DNA from: Thuidium tamariscinum | Taxonomy: Eukaryota; Streptophyta; Bryopsida; Hypnales; Thuidiaceae | DNA: 64,000 bases | Direction: 5' to 3' | Assembly: GCA_947034885.2 (NCBI GenBank) | Contig: OX344754.2 | Coordinates: 23,516,501-23,580,500 of the forward strand | Shown here: piece by piece, positions 38,487 through 50,711 of the stretch | How the letters are laid out: each line of letters starts with the position of its first letter | Numbering within the stretch: the stretch's first letter is position 1 | Translations under genes and position numbers: made by a program | Notes under the pieces: model-generated | Databases searched by the model: none | Seen by the model: only the letters and a program-made list of their open reading frames with translations | Told to the model about the DNA's origin: nothing

Positions 38487-39580
38487 CGTGTCCGACGTTC
38501 AAAGCTCAGTCTGCAACAGACGGTCAAGCTGCCGTCTGCCTCTTTGAATAAAACGGCAATGAATACGAAATCTTTCAATATTAGCAAACACAGCAACAAA
38601 GCTGCGGATAGTCGCCCGCTTCCCGAGTCGCCGCTCGGTCACTGAACAATCTCTCGTTTCTGCTTTCAATTTCCATAGACAAGATTCCTATATATGAAAC
38701 TCCCCAAAACCACTACACCATCAATGTAATAAACACCATTAAGAAACGGAACTAATGTATACAGAGCAATGCTATAGCGCCGTTGCTCGCTCCATACTAC
38801 ACAGAAATTATATGGAACGGTTTCGCTTGCGCTTGACTACAACATATGCGCAACCTCAAATGACACTACGCAACCTCAATCAATTGATTGTGCGCCGCCG
38901 AAGCAACCAAACTCACGCAATACCAAAAACAAGCCCCCCCAAAACTGCCAAACCCTCGCAAAAGACACGAGAAGACGCGATTACGGCGCTCTGACGCGTG
39001 ATGACCACGACAAGAGGAGGCATACACAACAATCCACAGTGCTCCTCACTTACAATCTGAACCTCACCGGAAGAAGACTTTGGTTGCAGCGAAGGCTCGC
39101 AGGGAAGCGCCTATCCAGTGGGCGACCTTAGGTAGGAGTCGCCGTCCACTGGAGTGTTTTCAGGAGAGTGATTTGACCGGTCCGCAGGCTACTTGGAAGA
39201 ACGGCCACCAAGGATTGAGCGCGGGCGACTGATGGTCGGGGTCTTTGACCGGAGATGGGGATCCGAGAATGTGGTCACCGACCAATGGTCGCGGAGAAAG
39301 TCCTCTCCAGTGGTGCTGCTTGTGGCGGTGGGGCACATTGAGGGGGTATATGCGTTTGTGCGCGTTCACACGGGCGATGTCACTTTGACGTGGCAATGGA
39401 TCTTGTCCGTCCAATTGAATCGAAGGACGGAGACGCTTTTGTATTGGTCGGCCATGCGTAAGAGGGGTACGACAGGTGGTGCATCCTGGATGGCCACCTG
39501 CAGCTCGCCAAGTGGCAGTGCGTCGTTTTATTCGTTCATGTTTTTTATCATGCTACTTGGAATGCTACTGTAGTTACTGG
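38487..39580. promoter_or_regulatory. 5' region of IFRD gene, GC-rich segment
   Basis: Probably contains the IFRD 5' UTR and promoter on the minus strand. GC rises sharply at ~38980-39560. A 126-codon plus-strand frame (39193-39573) in this patch has no recognised domain; its C-terminus is hydrophobic. It could be a small divergent gene or a chance frame in GC-rich DNA. Confidence 0.35.
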
Positions 39581-39640
39581 TTGCTCCAAAAGGTTTTCTG
39601 CCAGCCAAACAATCCAACAACCTATCTTAAAGTAAAGTAT

Positions 39641-40690
39641 AGATAGGCATCAACTTTGGCTACTTTGAGAGTGAGTAGTTTTTTTTTTAAAAAAACTGTA
39701 GAACAGAGAGGATTTTGCAAGTTGTGAAGGATTACACAGAGTACTATAACACAAAACTGACTTAATAGATGATGATTCCAATGAGGAGGAAGTTGCAAAT
39801 TGGTTAATTATTATATCTAGTGTCAACTTTTATATCTCTTTATGACAAAAATAAAAGATAATAAGTAAAAGATAATATAAAGTAAAAGATGATTAAAGCA
39901 TAAGCCCAAAAGCAAAAAAAAAAGATATGACAAAGAATTGATTAAGAAAATTCAAAATAAAATATTGATAATAATGATAATAATAAAATCAAAAAATGAT
40001 TAAAAAAATCTACAAATATGTCAAACAAAAGATGCATTGATGGTTCTACCTTAATTGTCTCACTTTGTTCTACAGTATCTAAATTCCAACATTAATTATT
40101 CTACCTTATGTCATCGTTGCCACAATCAAATTCAAAGTAAACCTAATTTTCTAAACTTTTTTTAAACCAAACTCCCTCTACAAAATCCATAACTTTCCTA
40201 CTATAGGTTAGAATGTCATGAAACCAAGCCTAAACACCCCTCTTTTTTGACGGCTTTCCAATGGTACAAAAATTGCCACTAAAATTTATGTAAAAGTAAT
40301 TTTGTAATTTTTTAGAACTAAAAATAACTCAAAAATCCATAACTTTCATCTATAGGTTGGAATGCTATGAAACAAAGTCTATGCATCCCTCTTCACTGAG
40401 AGCTTTCCAATAGTACCAAGCACGCAACCAGGGGATGTACGAGCTCGGAAATCTCAATGTAACAAACAAACAAACAAAACAAACTACTTGTCTTGAGGTA
40501 TAGGTAGGCATCAACTTTGGCTACCTTGAGAGTGAGTGGTTTAAAAAAAATAGAACAAATAGGATTTTGCAAGTTGTAAAGGATAATTAGAGTACTATAA
40601 CACAAAATTGACTAAATAGATATTAATCCCAATGTGGAGGAAGTTGCAAATAGGTTATCAAATTCTATTGTTAGTTACAATTTTGGCTAA
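39641..40690 (+). repeat. Direct repeat pair (~195 bp)
   Basis: 39641-39836 and 40499-40690 share TAGGCATCAACTTTGGCTAC, AGGATTTTGCAAGTTGT and GAGGAAGTTGCAAAT. The sequence preceding the second copy, with CAAACAAACAAAC, recurs in part near 42715-42870, so this is a dispersed AT-rich repeat. No ORF. Confidence 0.6.
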
Positions 40691-41128
40691 AATGTCTCTT
40701 TTAAAGGCCCTTTTTTAATAACTTACTAGTAGCAAAAGGATTCTTTGGGTAGAAACTTAGCCAATTTTGGCATCACTAACAGGCACACGAAAGTAAAGAT
40801 CCCTATAATGAATAATTTAGAAGCTTACAACCCATTTCCAACCACTTAAGGAATTTTGCACAGCTCCTAGTTGGATTGGGTGGGGGGAAAAACTTTCTCG
40901 TGTGGAGAAATTGATTTAAGATGGATTTGAAATTTTATAAATTTTATTTTGCCCAAAAAGAAAATTACTATGAAGTTTTCATTAAAATTCTATAAAATCT
41001 ATTCTCAATATATAAATATGTCTAATTCCAACCATAAGTTGGTTAGGAATTCTAGAGGAAATTGTTGGATTATAATTCATTATAATGGATGAGTACCTCC
41101 CACCTCCTATGCTTGGAAATAGGACAAC

Positions 41129-42059
41129 TTAGACCCATAAGTTTCTTGACTATGTTTACCTCAAAAACAATCAAAAATTGCCATTTCTAATACTAGTGCC
41201 AATTTTTTTTAAACAATATTTTTTGAGATTTGTAACTGTAGTATTTTATGATTAAATTGGTTTGAGAATGTGTGGAAAATTTTATAGAGTTCTCCACCAT
41301 GTAAATTGCAACAGATATTAGCATTTAAATCCTTAAAGATAATTTTTTCACCTTACAAAAAAGGGCAGCTATACTTCAAAAGGTGACAATCATATGAAAA
41401 ATGGTACAAAATAGTAGTTTTTCTTTGGAGTCATTGTTGAGGCCAAGTAGGGTACTTGCCTAAAAAATTTCAAATTATTTGAAATTGTATAATATATAGG
41501 AAATAAATAGTGTAGAAAGAAGTAGCAAAGGATTAAAATACAAAATAGTTGATAATTTATTTATGGAATTGAAAAATGTCAATTCCACTAGTTGTAATGT
41601 TATAATAAATAATTTAAGTTCTATAATTTTATTTTTTCAAAAAATATTGAAAATTAAGTAAAACAAAGGACTTTAAAGTTTATTTTAGAGTAGAAAATCC
41701 ATAATTGCCCGCAAACAAAAATTTCTCATAACTTTTGACTTATTGATCAAAATAGAATGATTCAAAGCTTTACATCTATGCATAAATGAGATAAACCAAT
41801 TCCATATTTAAGTTTTTCAAAAAAGTTTTTTTTTTCCAATTTGCCCAAACTCCCATTTCCAAAATAAAAAAGCATATAAGGCCATAGCTTTTGACTCATA
41901 TTTTCAAATGTCCTAAATATTAGTGCATTTAAAAGATATATATTTCTCATTCCCACCTTCTAATAAAATTTGGGCCCAAAATATAGAAATCTCCGGTCAC
42001 AAATACCTACCTGAAATCATTATGTTGCCAAATTTAGCAAGTTGATCTTTTAGGGTTAA
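41129..42059 (+). mobile_element. TTAA family A element
   Basis: 931 bp. The left end is decayed (TTAGACCCATAAG) and the right end is GATCTTTTAGGGTTAA. Internal blocks match the other copies (GACTATGTTTACC, GCCATTTCTAATAC, the GATATTAG block, and GTTGCCAAATTTAGCAAGTTG). Confidence 0.65.
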
Positions 42060-42099
42060 ACTTTGGAAATGGAAGGTGATTGAAAAGGGATCAATTACC

Positions 42100-42347
42100 T
42101 TAACCCATGAGCGCCCAAGAGACCAAAATGTGGCCTCTCCAATTTGAAAAACTTTCTTGTTTGACTATTATAATCTTTTGTGTGGTACGGTCAAAGGACG
42201 TGCCATTTTCCCCAAACCTCCAAGTCTCTCTTGACTACCAATCAGTACGGTTGATTTATGTGGATTTCTTCTTAGAAGAAAGATTGAGTGGAATGAGTTT
42301 AGAGAGGTTTGGATTTCAATGAATTTCTCTGGGCACTCAGGGGTTAA
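42100..42347. mobile_element. Short 248-bp TTAA element
   Basis: TTAA at 42100-42103 and 42344-42347. Termini CCCATGAGCGCCCAAGAGA and, on the other strand, CCCCTGAGTGCCCAGAGA form imperfect ~18-bp inverted repeats. It begins 40 bp after the end of a family A element. No coding capacity. Confidence 0.7.
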
Positions 42348-44291
42348 GCATTTTAGATAGTAGGATGTGGGGGGTTTATTGTCAAATTGAGCTTAGTGTG
42401 TGCAAACTCAAGGATGAGGAAGAATGCAAAAACAAAGAATTTTTTTCTTCAAAATTTAATATTTTATTTAATAGTAAATGTTCATTTTTCATTGGGATCC
42501 ATTTCATAATTCATTGTAAATAGCACTTCTCCCTAAGTAAGAAAGCAAGAGAGATGGATGGACAAAAATATACAAATAGATAATCTTTTTCAATGATTGC
42601 ATAATTTTAAAAAAGACTAAAGTATCTTGTATTATTTTCATATTATAATAAAAGTAATATTTTTATGTTTTTTAATTCAATTTCTTTTTGAATCAATATC
42701 TTTCACATTGTAGGTCCAAACACTACAAAACAAAGTCCATGCACTCCTTGCAAAAGATTTTTCAACATTACTAGAAACACAATTGGAGGATGTATAATAC
42801 TAGATATCACACTATAACAAATGAATCAAACAAACAAACAACTTCATTTAAGATATGGATAAGTAAATGTGCTTTGTGACTTTGCCACAATTCAATATAA
42901 TAATGAAAGCAATTTTCTAATTTTTTTATTCATAATAAGTTTGAAGTTCAATATTTTTTTTTATGAGTTGAAAAGCCATGAAACATGTCTATGTGGGATT
43001 GCTCATGTTTATTGCCACTATTGAGAGTAGAATTGCCAAGATTATATCAGAGGCCTTCATAATTGGTTCCAACTTGTTGAACTATGCTTCAAAGTCCAAA
43101 GTGTTTCTTATATACTTCCTTCAATGGACCAATTTCAAATGTTTGCCAAACAAATTTCACTCATTCTATAATAGGATCATCTCCCAAGTGTGCTTTTTAG
43201 AGGCCATATGTTCACAAAGAAAGTTAACTTTTAGAAAACTAAAGTATTACTAAAGTATAGGTGAAGTTGAGGTGAACTTTCAAGCATATACAATCCCTAA
43301 ATATAATTTGCAAACATACCTTGGAGGTATTATCTTCAAGCCTGGAGGGTGCACTTCCCATTTCTTTGATGCCAATGTGCAAACTAATGAAGGGTAATTT
43401 TAATTGCCTTGGACCTAAATTTTATACAATTCTTCAAAATAAATTAGCATCCATATAATGGGCTTTCAGACTTTAGAAATATTGAAGGGTATACAAAAAT
43501 ACAAAATTTTATCAATTTCTTTTTTCTAAAGTAGCCCCACAAAAATTCCCTTCCAAAAACTTGAACTTTCTATAGTATACTTAGTATAGTATAAATCCAT
43601 GAGCTGTACAGCAAATTCACATAGGTATAATAATTTATGGTTTACAAATGGTTGATTAGAATCCCATGTACTTGGTGTACAGGCAAATTTAAATTTGGAT
43701 GAATGAACCCATGAATGAATGATATTCTCATTGGCCATGTACTTCCATCAATTTAGTCAGTGATTGAGTGGTGGGGTGAATGGACAACTGGGTTTAATGA
43801 AGTTTTTGAATGTTAGGGTTTTTGTTTATAATGGCGGAGGTTTTTTGAATTTGCTTGAGAGATTTCAAATTTGTGTTTGAATTTGGTTTAGGATTTGTAA
43901 GGATCAAGTGAAGAATTTGAATGCTTATTGTAACTTTGTTTGTACGTCAATTGTTTATATGACTTTCTACTATGTTATATATATAATGAACATAGGGTAT
44001 AAAAATTGGCACTCAAAATCTTTTAACTAAAAGATAAGGTACATGAAATAAGCACCCTTTAGAAATTTTGGTAAAGTAAGCCCCCCATAAATCCCAAAAA
44101 ATCACCTATATAGCCCCTAAAGAATAGGGGTTTGTTCACATTTGATCAACAAACTTCCCAAATCGTACACCCCCCGGTTCTTCAAGGCACCTTCAATCTT
44201 TTGTAGTCAATTGAAACTTAGCAATTTGCATGAAACAAAAGGACACTCCTAAATTGTCAAGTTCCATCCACCTATCTTATAGAAATTCACT
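42348..44291. other. AT-rich intergenic DNA
   Basis: No gene recognised; contains a partial copy of the dispersed repeat described at 39641-40690. Short open frames (42978-43253, 43526-43738) have AT-driven composition and no domain. Confidence 0.55.
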
Positions 44292-44615
44292 GAAGAGGAT
44301 TTTCAGCTATTGTACAAGACTGCGAGTTCCCAAACGCTGGGAACGTTGGGAACGCGATGCTGATGTGGTCGAACGACTACCACGTCAGAAAATAATAAAT
44401 TTTTATTAATTTTAATTAAATATTAAATATTTTTAAAATATTTTTTTGAATCATTTTTTTCTCTTTAATACATTTTGAAGTTTTTTGGAAAAAAAAAATT
44501 AATTTTTTTTTTCAAAATTCAAAAATTCAGACCAACAGGGGCCTGGTCTGCAGCAGTGGGAACAATTTCGGGAACACCCCTGAAACAGTCTCCTAGGGGC
44601 CCAAAAATCCTCTTA
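44292..44615. mobile_element. MITE family C copy
   Basis: 324 bp with ends GAAGAGGATTTTC and AAAAATCCTCTTA. It carries CAGTCTCCTAGGGGCCC near the right end, matching the inverted left end of the 12313 copy, plus GTTCCC and GAACGTTGGGAACG motifs and a DNA stretch rich in A/T. Confidence 0.6.
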
Positions 44616-47218
44616 TGTTTAAATCGAGAACACAATCCTATAATTCAAACACGTACTGCACCATCAATGACTTTGACAAAGGTAACATCCATTGAATAAG
44701 TGATGTCTACTAAAACTCTCCCTAATAATTCAAACAACATCTATGAGCAAAAATCATTGAGAATTTCATCACTACTATCACAAAATTTAAATTGTGGCTA
44801 TAAAGCATCCTATAAATCACTTTGGTCACTAATTTCATTCATTTTTGAAGAGGTTAATACTTGCTGAAAAAAACTTTGTACTTCTCCAAGTGATGAAATT
44901 CAAATGCTCACATTTATTCCAAAAATTACTATGTATAGGCAATCTAAAGATTTAAAACAAGCTAAATAGATATTTAGTAAAAGAATTGTACATGCTATCT
45001 TGCAACTACAACTAGCTTGCAACTAAAAACCTTCACTCTTACTTACTTCTTCCCTTCTTTAAGTCTAATGTCCCATCAACTGACTTCTTGATATTTGTTC
45101 CATTTACCCATTGACATGAGTCCTTTTCATAATGATATTATAAGATTGTAATTTGAAGGGACTTCGAGTCAAGGAGGCAAATAAAGATATCTCTACATAG
45201 GCTATGAAAGGACTACTGCCATATATGCTTGCGAGGCAATGACAAACGATGAGCTCCAACCACCAATCATATATTGTAGCAATAACATCAACACCTCTAT
45301 GGTCATAGATTGTGAATGCACAAATTTACATGTTACATTATACTTGCATGACCTCATCTTCACGTGCTCAAGATACACATTCTTCCTCCTCCTATACCAA
45401 TTTAATATTCATATAATGATGTGACTTTTATCAAGGGTTCAATCCATCTAGGCTTCCCTTCTCTCAACAATTCCATCCATACTATTCCAATTCTTACATC
45501 TTCTCATATTTTCAACATTTTCTAGCCTATGCAATGTGCAACCCTAAATTCCACAATATGACTCAAAGAAACTAAGACTACTAAATGCATTTACATAGCA
45601 TCTCAAACATAAGCAAAAGTGAATAGCCTATCCAACAAAAGATCTCATTTAGTTTTCAAGCTTCCAACCAATTGGGGATCTAAGAAATTCAAATATACAT
45701 CACTTATAAATCTAGAAAGCTTTTTTGGGGGGATTAATGATATTTGCATATTGCTTCAAACTTGTATGTCCCTGCCTTCAAATAATTTAATACTAAATAC
45801 ATCACACAATAATACATGAAATGAATGTCAATGACCACCTTCTTCCATTCTTTTGTTGTTACATCATTTCCACTAAGTAGGGTCATTGTAAAAAAAACCC
45901 TATTGTTTTGGTCTAAAAATGGCTTCTTTTAGAAAGTACTATGACTTTTGGAATAATTTTTTTAAAATAAAATAAAATATAAATTATTTAAAATAATATG
46001 TCTTTCAAAATTCAAACCTAAAAGATTTATCTCTAAAATTTATGCACTAAATATAAAATATAAAATACCAAGAAAATATATACACATTGATGTTTGTTTA
46101 TTTTTAATAGTAAAAAAGTGCAAAAAATAAATAAAAAAGTCATTTTCCTAATTTGAAGATGCTCTTTTTCAAACATTTTTATCTTTGGAAAAAAAAAGTG
46201 TATTTTACTCTTGTGCAAAAGTGGTGTACTTTGAATTCATGTGGAAGATAAATTTGTTTTCCTCAAAAATCTCTTTGCTAGCTTGTATAACTTTAGTTGA
46301 AGCCCTTGAATTCTAACTTTGTGGTTCAAAATTACAATTTGGGGGTCGAAGATAGTACTAAAACCATTCAAAATGACTTGGATAGACATCCAATTGTGTA
46401 TTGTTTGTAAATAGTAAAATAATTTTTTTAAATGCAATAGATGTTTACATCTACTACTTGTATCTTCATTTCAAATTTCCTATAAAAACAACATATGTAT
46501 GACACAACTTTTGAGCAAAAGAACACTTGTTTGCAAGGGGACAAAAAACAAGACAATTGTTTCTTACAATCACTCACTACAACAAGGGGACCCACTTGTT
46601 GATCACTTGAGTGATCAATGAATCTTGCATCATCAAGCAAACCACCCATTGTACTTATTGGATTGATTCCTACAATGGGGTTAGTTACAACAAAATAAAT
46701 ACAAAATTTTCTTTGCTAATTGTGATTAATGTTCAATCAACCAAAGTACTATCAATTCCTTGGCCATACTAGATTGATTTGGATCCAACAGCTTTGAGTC
46801 TAATTTGACATAATTTTCCAAATAGTCATGAGATTGTTTTTATAAACTACAACTATTCATACTAAATGATAGCTAAGTATACCTACACTTAATTTCTAAA
46901 CCAACCTAAATTTGACACTCCAAAATCTTCAAGACAAATACAAATTGATTTTAAATCTTTCACAACAAACACATATCTATATGAAGATGTACCCCACTTC
47001 AATCTTAGTTCTTGTGTTGGTTTTCAATCTTACCTCCAAATCCTTGTGCTCATTTTAAACTTAGTACAAGGCAATGATTGAAAAGACTATGTGGAGTACC
47101 ATATTTGAAGGGTGTACTTTTGTTCATACAATACTATATAACTCTCCAATTTGTATATGTGAAATCCATTGTTACAAGTCATGGTGTTTCCAATTGCAAA
47201 GTGTTGGAGATACATTAA
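44616..47218. other. AT-rich intergenic DNA
   Basis: No gene recognised. The minus strand of 45050-45560 has somewhat protein-like stretches broken by many stops; possibly an old transposon fragment, not identified. Confidence 0.5.
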
Positions 47219-47547
47219 GGGAGATTTGAAGGCAGGAGAAGGTTGTTTCAGGGCCATTCCCTAGCTTGTTCCTTATACTATCTTGAAACAATAAATCAAC
47301 CTATAATGATTGAATTTTTGGAAAAAAAATTAAATTTTTTTTCAAAATTTCCAAAGTCTTAACAAACCAATAATCAATTTTTAAAATAATATTAAAAATT
47401 TTGGTTTTAAAATCATTAAAAAATATTTTAAAATATTATTTTTTTGATGTAGTAATCTTTCAACCATGTCAAACTATTGATGTGGCATGTTCCCATAGTC
47501 CAAGAATTCAAGATAATTTGCAGTCTTCTAATGTCCTCAAATCTCCC
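47219..47547. mobile_element. MITE family C copy
   Basis: 329 bp with perfect or near-perfect terminal inverted repeats GGGAGATTTGAAGG / CCTCAAATCTCCC. Inside, GGTTGTTTCAGGGCCATTCCC and TATTGATGTGGCATGTTCCC-like blocks match the 11657 copy. Confidence 0.65.
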
Positions 47548-49025
47548 CTATTGTTTTGATAGCAAAACAATCTAGAAACTATAGATCCCAATATTTTTTG
47601 ATAGTAAGAGTGGTAATCATAGGAAAAAAAATTAACACATGACCTTGAGTTAATCCCTAACAATCCAAGCATTCTAAAAATAGATTTGCCTTGATCAATC
47701 ATGATTGTAACTTTCCATATAACCATTTTTGGTATTTGATTTGAACCAAAAAATTGAAGCCATTGACAAGATTTCTTTCTATTTCATCTTAAGAAAAATT
47801 TAAGCCTAAAATTTTAAGAATGATTGTAATTGAAAGTTCTATGTGTTTGAAACCCAAAATACACAATATGCTAAATTTTTCACATTTTTTTTCTTAAAAG
47901 TGGATTTTCAATTTAAATTATAACATTAAGTCTCCCATTCTAACCTTCCCTCCTAGTAAAAATTCCAAGTTATTCTAATATACACTAGTAGCATAGGCAT
48001 GACTAAAATGCCTAATATTTAATTAAAGCCCTAAAATAAGGTTAGGCAAAACTAAAGTTTATATTTATTCTATTTAGGCAACCATTCAAAATTGAACAAG
48101 GTGAAGGCATTTGATAAGGTATAGACACTTAATTTAATGGTTCCCAAGAGGTTAAGTGATCAATTGTTTATAAAATTCATTAAGTATTATGACAAGATAA
48201 TCAAGATTGTCATAAATGGCCAACACATATCTCTAAAGAAGGATATTGTGATTCCTTATCAATCAAATGCAATTTTCATATAGTAGGCAAGATAGGTATA
48301 TAATTTTGCAAAAAATTAGGCAGAAATTGTTATAATTATTTTTTGCCAAAGCTACTAGTAAGGTATAGTATTATAATTGATATAATCTGATTTCTATTTT
48401 TAAATCACAATGCTTTAATTTATCCATCAAATTTTTATGAAAAAATGGCATAAATAAAAAATGCAATTTTCAACTAGCAAAAAATTTCATAATTTTATAC
48501 ACCAATTAAATAAAAGGATAAATTTGGTTTAATAGGCAAATTTGACTTCAAGGTATTTGTTGTAGTTAATTCAAATGTAAAAAATATAATGATCTATTGA
48601 AAAAATTTCTTACTTCCATTACTACTTATACCTCTTGAGAAATTTCAATTATTTTGTATTATTTTTTCTATTTGTACTTACTTATTTTTAATTTTTCATA
48701 AAACAAATTGAAATTTTTCATAGTTTAATATTGATACACAATAGGAGCTAGTCACCCCTTTACAAAGCAAAACTTCTCCAAAGCACAAAAAGTTAGGAGA
48801 AAAAACATGAGCCAGTGGAGAGTTGTTTTAAGTGAAGAAGTTGTACCTCCCTTGTTTTACATGCCAAGCATAGACAATGGAAATTGGAGATAATAGATTT
48901 ACTTGCAAGAATGGATGGCATAATTTTGCTTGGTTCAACGATGGTGAAATTGGTAGCTACAACATCTAAAAATTAATGCAAGGAAGGGTGAAACTACAAA
49001 GTGCAAGAGAATATACTTGGCTTGC
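47548..49025. other. AT-rich intergenic DNA
   Basis: I see no gene, structured RNA or clear repeat in this stretch. Confidence 0.5.
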
Positions 49026-49165
49026 AAAATCTTTTGCATGCCTTCTCTTGACTTTCATAGAAGAATAATAGACAAGAAAAATATTTTGTAGAACAAAAAT
49101 CTTTTGCATGCCCTCTCTTGACTTTTATAGAAGAATAATAGACAAAAAAAATATTTTGTAGAACA
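49026..49165 (+). repeat. Two-copy 70-bp tandem repeat
   Basis: The unit starts AAAATCTTTTGCATGCC; the copies differ at only a few positions, and a partial third unit follows. Confidence 0.8.
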
Positions 49166-49379
49166 AAAATATTTTGCCACTAAGAGTCGATGATAAGCCA
49201 AGTTTAAATGGGAATGTGAAAAAAATGTGACTACTTCTAATGCATAGTTTCAAGCAATAAAATATAGGATTGATATTGAAAACACAATCTAATATGCCAC
49301 ATTCAACTCCAATTTGATGTTTGATAAATTGACAATGGATCTTGTCATTAGAGCTACTCTAGTGCAAACATAAAAGAAA

Positions 49380-50060
49380 ACATGACTATTGCAGAAAGGA
49401 GGTACTTTTAGACTCTACCTCCATTAATGCTAAAGACTTTCTAGATTTCTTGAACAATGCTACACGTATCTATCCACACCGTTTTCAAGGTTTTTTCTAT
49501 CTCCTACAAGAGCTCATACAACCACTCAATCCTTTGACAATAGAAGAATCATTTTCTTTCATAATATCATTGACGATGTAAAAGGAGTTCAATAAAGCAA
49601 CACCGAGGATGTCATATGGATTACACTAGGGTAGTTTTAGAAGAAGGAGATACACAACAACAATTCACCCATGATGTCACTTTAAGAAATGGTTATTATG
49701 TTCCTTATTACGTTGATGTAGAGGAGTTGCTTTAGGAATGTGAAAACCATTTCATAGTGACGTTGCAAGCAAGTTATCATTGCATCTCCCGTTCTTTCAG
49801 AACGGTCGTAGAACAATCCCAGTGACACTCTTTGGCAATGCCTTATCCAACTCCTTTTACATTATCAATGACCTCATAAAAGAGAATGATTCCTCCATTG
49901 TTTAAAGATTGAGTTATAGCATGTCTCTTTACATGGGATAGAAAATACTTTGAAAATGGTGTGGATAGAGCCTTATAACATTGTCTAAGAACTCCATAAA
50001 GCCTTTTGCATTGATACAATAGAGTACAAAAGTTCCAAGCTCTTGCAACAGTTGCATTTC
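49380..50060. repeat. Imperfect ~680-bp hairpin-forming inverted repeat
   Basis: The halves pair about a centre near 49719: TATCCACACC at 49471 pairs with GGTGTGGATA at 49959, and TGTAAAAGGAGTT with AACTCCTTTTACA. Identity is moderate. Both arms, read outside-in, encode related but stop-broken peptides (for example EESFSFI / EESFSFM). Confidence 0.6.
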
Positions 50061-50297
50061 TATATGAGGTAGAATTACCCTGACTACATTGATGTTGTGG
50101 AACTCCTCTTATAGGGTTAAGATAGCACTCATTAAATGTAACTTTAATAGTAAATCAACATTTGAACTTTGATCCAATTACAATCACTCTACTCACCTTG
50201 AAGCACTCTCCTTTAAGCACTATAGTTTCCAAGTCTACACGCAAATACAACATTAATCTAGCTTCCTCAATGAAAAAAATTACAAAATCTTGATCAC

Positions 50298-50415
50298 CAC
50301 TCCAATACAATATTGTACTAAATTTAAGTTATTTCTTCAAACTGAAACATTTAATGCACTCCAATGCAATATTGTACTAAATTTAAGTTATGACTTCAAG
50401 CCAAAACATCTAGTG
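50298..50415 (+). repeat. Two-copy 59-bp tandem repeat
   Basis: The unit contains CACTCCAATRCAATATTGTA and TTTAAGTTAT. Confidence 0.75.
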
Positions 50416-50711
50416 CACTCTGTGCTACATCCAAGAAATGAATTACATTGCTAAATTACTTCTATTTGTGATAGGTAACCACACCTAATTTGACCCCTTT
50501 TTAAAATCGCATACTTTAAAATCTTGCCTAAAATGTACTTCCACTATTCATGAGAGTTTACAATTGGTTATTAAAAATTCCTATTTTCAGTGCTTTGAAA
50601 ATTTGCAGTTTATTCATAGAGTCCCCAAAAATGCAGTTTAGGAGAATCTGTAATCCCATATGACTACCAACAAAGCCTCATGAAAGTTTCTATAAATAAT
50701 AATGGGAATCT

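Noticed and set aside
45050-45560. Possible degenerate transposon protein on the minus strand
   Set aside because: Too many stops and no motif that names a family.
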